From JAZTZP01 sp045637525 (lineage in GTDB: Bacteria > Bacillota > Clostridia > UBA1381): a stretch of 14,401 nucleotides of DNA. The stretch covers positions 1-14,401 of the forward strand of contig JAZTZP010000095.1 in NCBI GenBank assembly GCA_045637525.1, given 5' to 3'. Below the pieces are notes generated by a model. That model saw nothing but the letters and a program-made list of their open reading frames with translations, was not told the DNA's origin and did not search any database. The position numbers and the translations under genes were made by a program. Shown in pieces: positions 8,301 to 14,260 of the stretch. Every line of letters starts with the position of its first letter. The first letter of the stretch is position 1.

Positions 8301-8438
8301 CAATGCTATGGGCATATTCATGTCCGGCATAAGCTCCATCGGAAGCATTGTTAAAGAATAAACGCCAATTACAACAAACATCAGCACCGCCATAACCACA
8401 GCAACCGGTTTTTTTATGGATAATTCATGCAGTTTCAT
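5328..8438 (-). CDS. RND-superfamily efflux pump (AcrB/SwrC-like permease)
   Basis: This is a full-length pump of 1036 residues. It has the usual duplicated layout: membrane segment 1 at about 10-30, a large extracytoplasmic loop at about 35-330, segments 2-6 at about 335-485, segment 7 near 530, a second large loop at about 555-850 and the last five segments to about 1018. The proton-relay region of segment 4 reads GMLVDNSVVVLEN, with D399 and N400 at the places of AcrB D407 and D408. In segment 10 GMIVNNAILLIE has N925 where AcrB has K940. Such pumps export amphiphilic drugs, peptides or lipids using the proton gradient; SwrC (YerP) of Bacillus subtilis is a Gram-positive example. It is the last gene of the operon, 23 bp after the adaptor gene, with AAAGGA 11 nt before the start. 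Substrate unknown. Confidence 0.94.
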   Translation of the reverse strand: MKLHELSIKKPVAVVMAVLMFVVIGVYSLTMLPMELMPDMNMPIALVMTQYPNVSPEEIENLVTKNIEGAVSSVSGVDSMTSQSSEGMSVVVVQFNNDVDIDKAVEDMSQSIDMIEAYMPEGCEDPMIIKMDTSAMPVFVMSFSVDGYDISQTKKYVDDNVQNRLEAVSGVARVTVTGAQDREIQVVVDPEKVYGYDVSVAQVVGALASGNTNMPGGSIKGNGRDMSIRTMGKIENIYDIETIPMTTTKGQVIYLSDVADVIDSYSERSTYARLNGEDSLSVSITQQSDANTVEVVNSIIKTLETLKAENPNVKYNITMEQASYIENAISSVASNAVTGGILAIVILLLFLASIRSSLIIGISMPVSVITTFIVMYFSDMSLNVVSLGGLALGVGMLVDNSVVVLENIFRHRTELKKDGISAGLDGSAEVVGAVVASVLTTCIVYVPILFIDNIMAVMFKQLSYTIIFSQIVSLIVTFLLVPMLSSGIKNIDGEKNSKIGVIFTPFERFLNFLYSIYEKALRACLKRRKTLIVTMLVLFIISLVTLGRVGMTLMPSSDEGAFTVSVEAPQGTQLEDTNEITEKIEEIIRSNENVESVFSSVGSGSMSLGGSSSNSASVTVTLKDKKERDGSTQDIMETVRESLSDIAGAEISLEATSSTNMSASSDAIEIQFVGNDTAALEEYVNQAADILAGVNGITEVSTSVGDTKSEVRVHIDKNRAQHYGLTVATASQLIKSSIDGQTATQYSEDGKEYDVVVKYPDNYMDDYSKLRNLRLKAPTGQWITLNDIADVSIEKGYTTLTRVDQKRVITLTGKIYGSDMGSVNSEFMKKLESLPMPDGISQQSSGTFEIMMDAMLSLLGAIFLGILLMYMVMAAQFGNLKQPLIIMSVIPLAVIGVVLSLVLDGSPLSVVGCIGILMLTGMIVNNAILLIEFINDLRKSGEYEANSRDAEADMLVRAGKTRLRPILMTTLTTILGFLPMVLSTAEGSEMMRPLAVVLTGGLSVGTVLTLIVIPVLYSMTTKKKAKHAKTETVKTN

Positions 8439-8461
8439 AGTTAAAAAGGTCCTTTCAAAAA

Positions 8462-9964
8462 TTAATCTTCAACAATTCTTACTTTGTTATTCTTTTCCGT
8501 AATGTAGTCCATTCCCTTTACAACTATTTTATCGCCCTCGTTTATACCGCTTATAACCTCGGTAAGCGTTCCGTTTGTAACGCCCTCTGTAATCGTCCGT
8601 TTTTCGGCAACAGCTCCGTCGGTTACATATACAAAACGCTCTTCTCCATCCTGCATAATTGATTTTGACGGAATACACAACACATCAGAAACAGCGGCAG
8701 TCTGAAGCGTTATATCCGCAAACATACCTGCCTTTAAGATGTTATCCGCATTGGGGATATTTACCTTTACGGTAAACATTCCTGTCTGTGCATCCTTTAC
8801 CTGATTTAAAAGGCTTATAGTTCCCTGCATATTCTCAGCACCCGCAGATTTTACCGTAACGAATGCCGGTGTACCTATCTGAAGCGATGATATAACAGAT
8901 TCCGTAACATGAACCTCTCCGTCAACGCTGTTTGTATTATGTATTGTAACGGCGGTCATACCGGCCGATACCATCTGACCGACAGTTACGGTCTTTGAAG
9001 AAACAAACCCCGATATAGGTGCTGTTACCGTTGCGTTATTCAGTGCATTTCTTGCAAGACTAAGTGCTGCCGAGGCTGATTCTAAGCCTGCCGCAGCAGA
9101 TTTTGTGCTTGCGTTATTTGTTACATTAACAGTAAGGTCATAAGATTCCTGTGCATTTTTGAGTGCAAGCTCTGCACTGTCGAGGCTTGCTCTTGCGTTT
9201 ATATTCACAGTCTTTAAATTTTCTTCAGCCTGTTGCATTGCGGCTTTTGAATTTTCAAGTGCGAGCTTCTGATTTGACTCTAATGTTTCATATGCGGCCT
9301 GTGCGTTTTCATATCCCGACTTTGCCGCATCAAGTGCCGTTTGTGTAGCTCCGCCGGCCTCAAAAAGAGATTTTGTGTTATTGTAGTTTGTTTCAGCAGT
9401 TGAAAGTGCATTTTTTGCGGAAACAAGATTATTTTCATAGTTTTGCTGTGCCGCTTCATAAGCGTCCTTCGCATTTTCAAACGCTGTTTCGGCAACCTTT
9501 ACAGTGGAATTATTATCATAAAGCTGTTTTTGTCTGTCATAGTTGTCCTGAGCATTTTTAAGCGCCTGTTCAACCTGCATTGTTGTTTGCTTTGTGGTTG
9601 AATTTTTTGTATTGTCATACCCTACTTTTGCGGAATTATATGAAGCCTGTGCCTGATTATACTGGAGCTTTAAATCTGTATCGTCTATTTTAAACAACAC
9701 ATCCCCGGCATTAACATACTGACCATCCTCAACATAAACGCCCACTACCTTTCCGCTTACCTTCGGCGAAACAGCAACGGATTCGGAAGCCTTTATCTCA
9801 CCGGTGTAGGTAACCATGTTCGATATATCGCCGGGAGCCGCGTCATAAACCGTAACATTTATTGAAGCAGCATCAACCGGCGCAGTGTCCTGCTCCTTCT
9901 TTCCGCATCCGGCGGATAAAGCAATAAGCGATACAATAAGTATTGAAGATATAATTTTTTTCAT
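8462..9964 (-). CDS. RND periplasmic-adaptor (membrane-fusion) lipoprotein
   Basis: This is an HlyD/AcrA-family adaptor that links the pump to its TolC-like partner. The start at 9964 is preferred because it places a lipoprotein signal at the N-terminus (MKKIISSILIVSLIALSAGC, lipidated C20). An upstream in-frame ATG at 9985 would add seven residues, has no Shine-Dalgarno site and would spoil the signal. The 500-residue protein has the two halves of the lipoyl domain at about 62-96 and 309-343, then beta-barrel and membrane-proximal domains to the end. Between the lipoyl halves lies an alanine-rich coiled coil of about 212 residues, whose turn-like GGATQ (204-208) is near the exact midpoint. 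A 52-residue internal repeat is visible (around Y142 and Y194). The coiled coil is much longer than in AcrA. Translation is probably coupled to the TolC-like gene, 24 bp upstream. Confidence 0.92.
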   Translation of the reverse strand: MKKIISSILIVSLIALSAGCGKKEQDTAPVDAASINVTVYDAAPGDISNMVTYTGEIKASESVAVSPKVSGKVVGVYVEDGQYVNAGDVLFKIDDTDLKLQYNQAQASYNSAKVGYDNTKNSTTKQTTMQVEQALKNAQDNYDRQKQLYDNNSTVKVAETAFENAKDAYEAAQQNYENNLVSAKNALSTAETNYNNTKSLFEAGGATQTALDAAKSGYENAQAAYETLESNQKLALENSKAAMQQAEENLKTVNINARASLDSAELALKNAQESYDLTVNVTNNASTKSAAAGLESASAALSLARNALNNATVTAPISGFVSSKTVTVGQMVSAGMTAVTIHNTNSVDGEVHVTESVISSLQIGTPAFVTVKSAGAENMQGTISLLNQVKDAQTGMFTVKVNIPNADNILKAGMFADITLQTAAVSDVLCIPSKSIMQDGEERFVYVTDGAVAEKRTITEGVTNGTLTEVISGINEGDKIVVKGMDYITEKNNKVRIVED

Positions 9965-9988
9965 GTCTTTTACCATGCCTTTCATTTA

Positions 9989-11083
9989 TTAATATGTATA
10001 CGTTGCTCTGTAATCTCTCACAGATGTCCATGAACTGAGCTTTGCATCCTCTAATGAGCTTTCCACCTGATACACGTTATTTGTATACGAAACATAATCC
10101 GTTGCGGTAATCTGTCCCATGTCATACTGAATTTTTGCTATTTCAGCAAGATTTTTCACGTATTCAAGATTATCCTCTAAGTAGCTTAAGGTCTCAAAAG
10201 CTGTAAGCATATTATTATAAAGACTCTTTATCTGAAGCTCAACGCCGTTTTTATTCTTTATATAGTCGTTTTCAGCACGCTCCATAATGGCTTTTTCTAT
10301 GTAATAATCAAGCTGTGAGGATGTATACCACTGCATTGAAAGATTATATTTTTCTTTTGCATTGTTATATACATCAGTAAGATTTAATATATTCACGTGA
10401 TTCTCAGCCTTTTGTATTGCCTCCGGAGGAGTTACCGGATCAGCTTCTCCGACTTCGAGTGTTCCGATAATATTTAATTGTTCTTCATAAGGATAAGACA
10501 TTGCGTTTTTAAGTGCATCCATCGCCAGCTCTCTTCCGCGTTCAAGAGCATTTAATGTGTTTTGTGCCTGTTTAACGTTCATTTCAAATGTTTTTAAATC
10601 TATCTTTGTTATCTGTCCCTGTGAAAATTTAAGCTCCGCCTGAGCTTTCTGCTCCTGTGCAGTTTCAAGGTTTCTTTTTGCGTTCTCTGCTTTTTGAACT
10701 GTGCCTATGTATGAATAAAAGCTCTGATATACACTGCTCTCGAGATTATATTTTGCGGTTTCATAGCTTCTCTGGGCTATTCTTAACTGCATCTCGGCAG
10801 TATTTAACATATATCCGTTTTTGTAAAGACTTGCGGCAAGTCCCGTAGAAACCGTAAACTCCACCCCCGACATTTTATTATATTGGCTTTTGTTTATCTT
10901 CTCTTGTGTAACTGTGTATTTCGCCTTTGTAATATCTGTCTGAAGTGCTTTTAAATTATAGTCATGCTCTAAAGCATAAGCAACCGCCTCTTCCGGGGTA
11001 AATGTATTTACCTCAGCATATGCCGGCAACAAACAAGCCGAAAAGCAAATAATTATTGAAAGTAAGCTTGCGATTTTTTTCAT
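9989..11083 (-). CDS. TolC-family protein, probably without an outer-membrane barrel
   Basis: This 364-residue protein begins with a signal peptide (about 1-23, cleavage after AYA). It shows the two structural repeats of the outer-membrane efflux protein family, each with the helix-turn motif that contacts the adaptor: FSQGQITKIDLKTFEMNVKQ at 153-172 and YDMGQITATDYVSYTNNVYQ at 320-339. In TolC each repeat also carries two long beta strands that build the barrel. Here the place between the helices is only about 22 residues in repeat one (about 66-88) and nearly absent in repeat two (about 250-265). At 364 residues it is shorter than mature TolC (about 430-470). It is the first gene of the operon, with GGAGG at 11090-11094. 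It may act as a helical tunnel in or across the cell wall; this role is inferred. Confidence 0.88.
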   Translation of the reverse strand: MKKIASLLSIIICFSACLLPAYAEVNTFTPEEAVAYALEHDYNLKALQTDITKAKYTVTQEKINKSQYNKMSGVEFTVSTGLAASLYKNGYMLNTAEMQLRIAQRSYETAKYNLESSVYQSFYSYIGTVQKAENAKRNLETAQEQKAQAELKFSQGQITKIDLKTFEMNVKQAQNTLNALERGRELAMDALKNAMSYPYEEQLNIIGTLEVGEADPVTPPEAIQKAENHVNILNLTDVYNNAKEKYNLSMQWYTSSQLDYYIEKAIMERAENDYIKNKNGVELQIKSLYNNMLTAFETLSYLEDNLEYVKNLAEIAKIQYDMGQITATDYVSYTNNVYQVESSLEDAKLSSWTSVRDYRATYTY

Positions 11084-11135
11084 GTTAATCCTCCGTTCCG
11101 CCGTTTCCCGACGTCAAAAATAGTCCTCATTGTAT

Positions 11136-11164
11136 ATTATAACACCGGTTAAATTAATAGTCAA
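11136..11164 (-). promoter_or_regulatory. Sigma-A promoter of the RND operon
   Basis: The minus strand has TTGACT (11164-11159), a 17-nt spacer and a perfect TATAAT (11141-11136), about 53 bp before the TolC-like start. It is the strongest promoter by consensus in the window. Confidence 0.85.
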
Positions 11165-11182
11165 TACGAATTTTTTAAATAA

Positions 11183-11225
11183 TTTGTAAACAATAACCAA
11201 TCTATATTTTAATATTTTGTAAACA
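11183..11225. promoter_or_regulatory. Direct repeat of TTTGTAAACA upstream of the RND promoter
   Basis: TTTGTAAACA occurs exactly at 11183-11192 and 11216-11225, 33 bp apart (about three helical turns), just upstream of the RND -35 box. The core TGTAAACA occurs again at 11527-11534, and the related inverted pair CTGTAAA/TTTACAG lies at 11435-11455. This fits an operator for an unidentified regulator acting on the divergent promoters. No regulator gene for it is in the window. Confidence 0.4.
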
Positions 11226-11242
11226 TCAACTAAAGTTACAGA

Positions 11243-11455
11243 AAAATCCGTTATATCATCTTACCATGATATAACGGATTTTCCTATTGCATATGCATGA
11301 AATACCAAAAAGCATTTACCGGTATTTCTTAATATTTAAGTACTTATGACTACATTATACAACAAAATATATAATTTTTCAATAGTCCGTTGAAATGTTT
11401 ATATCTACTTCTTTTAAATAAATCCCCAAAACGCCTGTAAAAATGCGGTTTACAG
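11243..11455. other. Cluster of four hairpins in the divergent intergenic region
   Basis: A 17-bp perfect hairpin (arms 11243-11259 and 11266-11282, 6-nt loop) is followed by an 8-bp hairpin (11299-11306/11321-11328), a 6-bp hairpin (11377-11382/11390-11395) and a 7-bp hairpin (11435-11441/11449-11455) with seven T residues a few bases after it. The palindrome TGCATATGCA lies at 11288-11297. Both neighbouring genes point away, so none of these is a terminator of a known gene. I found no convincing promoter that would transcribe them. The rest of the 559-bp gap is AT-rich with no credible coding frame. Confidence 0.5.
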
Positions 11456-11577
11456 AAATTTTTTTCAATTAAAGTAGAATTGCTCATTATTGATACATAT
11501 TTTGTGAATTATACCAAAAATACAGCTGTAAACATTAAATTAATTTTTAAAATCAAAACATTTATGTATTAAAAGTA

Positions 11578-11606
11578 TTGCAATTTAAGCGATAATGATG
11601 TATAAT
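11578..11606 (+). promoter_or_regulatory. Sigma-A promoter of the MFS-fucosidase operon
   Basis: TTGCAA (11578-11583), a 17-nt spacer and a perfect TATAAT (11601-11606) lie 36 bp before the MFS start codon. The start codon follows GAGAGG (11628-11633) by 9 nt. Confidence 0.8.
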
Positions 11607-11642
11607 ACCTTAGGAAATGAACTTACTGAGAGGTAAAATCTT

Positions 11643-12824
11643 ATGAATATACATAAAAATTATTCAGCTACACGAAAAGCGTGTTATATAGGATACGTTA
11701 CTCAGGCAATAATAATAAATTTTGTGCCGCTGTTGTTTGTTATGTTCAACACTCATTATAATATATCACTGTCAGGCATAAGTTTGATTATAGCTGTAAC
11801 GTTTATCGTTCAGTTATTTGTGGATTTGCTCTCGGCAAAATTCATCGACTGCACCGGATACAGAAAGTTCGCCATAACAGCGCACGTCTTTGCTGCAGCA
11901 GGGCTTATGCTCCTGTGCGTGCTTCCGTCTGTTATACCCAATACCTTTATTGCCATTTTGCTTGCCTGTATTGTATATTCTTCGGGAAGCGGTCTTATAG
12001 AGGTAATCATAAGTCCGATTGTCGAGTCGTGTCCGTCTGACAACGATGCCGCCGATATGAGCCTGCTCCATTCCTTTTATTGTTGGGGCGCAGCATTCGT
12101 AATAATTGCAACAACCGTATTCTTTAAGCTGTTCGGGCTTGAAAGCTGGAAAATAATAACATTTATATGGTCGCTTATACCTATTGCAAATATATTTTTG
12201 TTTTTATTAGTGCCTATCGCAAACGAAAATACAAAAGAACAGGGAACAGGTATTGCCGGGCTTTGTAAATCAGGCATTTTCTGGATATTTATGCTCCTTA
12301 TGCTCTGTGGCGGAGCCTCAGAGCTTGCGATGAGCCAATGGGCATCCGCATTTGCAGAAACAGGTCTTGGAGTGTCTAAAGCTTCAGGCGATATTGCCGG
12401 GCCGTTTATGTTTGCCATTGCTATGGGAACAGGGCGTCTGCTCCACGCAAAACTGAGTGACCGTGTAGACATAACTGTCTATATGTCGGTATGTGCGGCA
12501 GTATGTATCATCGCATACATGGTTGCAACTCTATGTCCCGTATCAATTATAGCACTGTCAGGCTGTGCAGTATGCGGCATATCCGCAGGTGTTTTCTGGC
12601 CGGGTATTTTCAGCCTGTCAGCCGGAACAATAAAAAACGGCGGAACAGCCCTCTTCGCCCTCCTTGCACTCGGCGGAGATATGGGGTGTACGTTAGGACC
12701 CGCTGTCGTAGGTATTATATCAGAGCATTTCGGAAACGACCTCAGAAAAGGACTGCTCGTGGCAGTAATTTTCCCGACCATCCTCCTGATTGGTCTTTTA
12801 ATACATAAAAATCATAAAAATTAA
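11643..12824 (+). CDS. MFS transporter, possibly for sugars (FucP/FHS-like)
   Basis: This is a 393-residue major facilitator with about 12 hydrophobic segments split by a hydrophilic loop near residues 195-205 (IANENTKEQGTG). The loop between segments 2 and 3 carries a degenerate motif A (AKFIDCTGYRK). The LLHSFYCWGA stretch in segment 5 resembles the fucose-galactose-glucose:H+ symporter group, but I cannot assign the family firmly. It lies 18 bp upstream of the alpha-L-fucosidase in the same operon, so a fucose-containing di- or oligosaccharide, or a fucoside, is a reasonable substrate. This is inferred from the neighbour and not from substrate residues. The end, LLIHKNHKN, is short and basic. 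There is no sign of truncation. Confidence 0.85.
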   Translation: MNIHKNYSATRKACYIGYVTQAIIINFVPLLFVMFNTHYNISLSGISLIIAVTFIVQLFVDLLSAKFIDCTGYRKFAITAHVFAAAGLMLLCVLPSVIPNTFIAILLACIVYSSGSGLIEVIISPIVESCPSDNDAADMSLLHSFYCWGAAFVIIATTVFFKLFGLESWKIITFIWSLIPIANIFLFLLVPIANENTKEQGTGIAGLCKSGIFWIFMLLMLCGGASELAMSQWASAFAETGLGVSKASGDIAGPFMFAIAMGTGRLLHAKLSDRVDITVYMSVCAAVCIIAYMVATLCPVSIIALSGCAVCGISAGVFWPGIFSLSAGTIKNGGTALFALLALGGDMGCTLGPAVVGIISEHFGNDLRKGLLVAVIFPTILLIGLLIHKNHKN

Positions 12825-12842
12825 TAAAAGGAGACAATTTTA

Positions 12843-13880
12843 ATGAACAATGCAGAATTTTTTAAAAAAGCGGGTTACGGAATGATGATGCATTTCGGAC
12901 TTTATTCACTTCTCGGCGGCGAATATAAAGGAAAGTTCGGAAGCGACTATGCTGAGTGGGTCGGCTCACACTTTGCCATACCAAACAAAGAGTATGAGCG
13001 ACTTGCCGAAGTTTTTAACCCCATTTACTTTGACGCAGACGAAATCATAAAACTTGCCAAAGACTGCGGCATGAAATACTTTGTTGTGACAACAAAGCAT
13101 CATGACGGCTTTGCACTTTTCCACTCAAAGGTCGACAAATACAATGTAGTGGATGCAACACCGTTCGGACGTGATATAATAGGTGAGTTTGCATCTGCGT
13201 GCAGGCGTCACGATATAAAGCTCGGGTTCTACTATTCACAGGACCTCGACTGGCACGAAAAACACGGTGGCGGTTATCTGTCAAACGATATGAAATGTGC
13301 CGGCGTTTCATGGGATAACAGCTGGGATTTCCCAAACCCTGAAGAAAAAGACTTTTCTATATGCTTTGAAAACAAAATCCTTCCGCAGATAGAAGAAATA
13401 ATGTCAAATTACGGAGACATATTCCTTGTATGGTTTGATGTCCCCATGACTATCAATGCCGGACAAAGCAAGCGTATTTATGAAACCGTAAAACGTCTTC
13501 AGCCGGACTGTCTGATAAATTCACGTCTCGGCAACGGAGTGTATGACTATGTTTCTTTAGGCGACAACGAAATTCCCGAAAGCAAAGAAGAATGGGAAAG
13601 GCTCTCGAAGGTTGATCCCGATAAGATAGACTATCAGCATATCTGCGGATTTAAACCGAGTAAGCTCGGTCTTTACGAATCCGCCTGCACATTAAACAAG
13701 TCCTGGGGCTTTTCATACAGAGACCATAACTGGATTTCTCCCGATGTCCTCTATAAAAATAAAAAGCATCTTAACAGCCTCGGCATAAACTATCTGATAA
13801 ACGTAGGCCCGGACCACTTAGGAAGAATACCCGGACCATCTGTTGATATTTTAAGAAAAGTAGCCGAAATGGAAAATTAA
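12843..13880 (+). CDS. Alpha-L-fucosidase, GH29, catalytic domain only
   Basis: This 345-residue enzyme hydrolyses terminal alpha-L-fucose. The GH29 barrel is clear: MMHFG with H17 near the start, KHHDGF with H86-H87 (matching the fucose-binding histidines of the family), GFYYSQ at about 128-133, the nucleophile D199 in FLVWFD, YESACTLNKSWGF at about 278-290 and INYLINVGPDHLGRIP at about 315-330. Many GH29 enzymes carry a C-terminal beta-sandwich and reach 420-600 residues; this one stops right after the barrel. There is no signal peptide, so it should act in the cytoplasm on an imported substrate. AAAAGGAG (12826-12833) lies 9 nt before the ATG. It is the second gene of the MFS operon. I cannot choose GH29-A or GH29-B, and the acid/base residue is not assigned. 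Confidence 0.92.
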   Translation: MNNAEFFKKAGYGMMMHFGLYSLLGGEYKGKFGSDYAEWVGSHFAIPNKEYERLAEVFNPIYFDADEIIKLAKDCGMKYFVVTTKHHDGFALFHSKVDKYNVVDATPFGRDIIGEFASACRRHDIKLGFYYSQDLDWHEKHGGGYLSNDMKCAGVSWDNSWDFPNPEEKDFSICFENKILPQIEEIMSNYGDIFLVWFDVPMTINAGQSKRIYETVKRLQPDCLINSRLGNGVYDYVSLGDNEIPESKEEWERLSKVDPDKIDYQHICGFKPSKLGLYESACTLNKSWGFSYRDHNWISPDVLYKNKKHLNSLGINYLINVGPDHLGRIPGPSVDILRKVAEMEN

Positions 13881-13893
13881 TATTCATTTCAAA

Positions 13894-13938
13894 TTTATTT
13901 AAAAAAGTTCACAAACAGGTTGAATTTTTTTAAATAAA
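13894..13938 (+). terminator. AT-rich hairpin after the fucosidase, possible terminator
   Basis: Arms 13894-13910 and 13922-13938 form a 17-bp stem with one G-U pair and an 11-nt loop, 14 bp past the stop codon. Seven T residues lie inside the second arm. The stem is very AT-rich, so as an intrinsic terminator it would be weak. It overlaps the -35 box of the next promoter. Confidence 0.45.
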
Positions 13939-13948
13939 GCTTTACAAT
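13920..13948 (+). promoter_or_regulatory. Sigma-A promoter of the candidate ncRNA
   Basis: TTGAAT (13920-13925), a 17-nt spacer and TACAAT (13943-13948) predict a transcription start near 13955. A weaker alternative -10 may exist further downstream, so the 5' end is uncertain. Confidence 0.65.
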
Positions 13949-13954
13949 GACATC

Positions 13955-14255
13955 ATACGCAGTTCATAAACATATGTTATTATATATGTAAAAGAGACGA
14001 AGCTAAGGTCTCACCGACATTTTATAAAATGTCGGATATACATATACGGAAAACGCGCCCGACACGGCTGCGTCTGAGTATTACGGAGAAGTCGCTTAAA
14101 AAACGTTTAAACGGTTTCTCCGCTCAGCAAATACACAATCCGGTTTTGTCCGGTTTATATAAATATAAATTTCTTCATAAAATTCCCTTTTTTGTATCGT
14201 TTTTAAAAGAGTGAAAAAGCAATCGCCCGTATTTTCCGGGCGATTGTCTTTTTTT
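13955..14255 (+). ncRNA. Candidate structured RNA of about 300 nt, family not recognised
   Basis: A good promoter and a strong intrinsic terminator bound a region with no credible gene but many hairpins. They are GAGAC/GTCTC (13994-13998/14008-14012), a 22-nt perfect palindrome (14014-14035), ACGCGCC/GGC-T-GCGT (14053-14059/14066-14073), and a long stem made of CTGAG/CTCAG (14074-14078/14123-14127) and CGGAGAA/TTCTCCG (14084-14090/14116-14122) with a 5-nt bulge. A small AT-rich inner stem lies in its loop. Then comes the terminator. I do not recognise a known riboswitch core, 6S RNA, tmRNA, RNase P or SRP RNA in it. It could be an independent small RNA or the attenuated leader of a gene to the right of the window. 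Confidence 0.55.
14220..14255 (+). terminator. Strong intrinsic terminator
   Basis: CAATCGCCCG (14220-14229) pairs perfectly with CGGGCGATTG (14237-14246) around a 7-nt loop, followed by TC and seven T residues (14249-14255). It is the most GC-rich terminator in the window and ends the candidate ncRNA. Confidence 0.92.
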
Positions 14256-14260
14256 CGCAC

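Noticed and set aside
9965..9985. Upstream ATG start for the adaptor
   Set aside because: It has no ribosome site and would put MKGMVKD in front of a clean lipoprotein signal peptide.
11243..11282. Intrinsic terminator in the divergent region
   Set aside because: The 17-bp hairpin ends in only four T residues that belong to the stem, and no gene reads towards it from either side.
12491..12808. 105-codon frame within the MFS gene
   Set aside because: It is an out-of-frame shadow of a clear membrane-protein gene, rich in R, C and P, with no ribosome site.
13994..14127. Known riboswitch (guanidine, SAM, TPP, lysine, cyclic-di-GMP) in the 3' intergenic RNA
   Set aside because: Short words resembling parts of these cores occur, but the conserved core sequences I know are not present in order.
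14029..14214. Open reading frame of 61 codons inside the candidate ncRNA
   Set aside because: Its ATG is inside a perfect palindrome without a ribosome site, and the frame merely crosses several hairpins. A short peptide cannot be excluded but nothing supports it.
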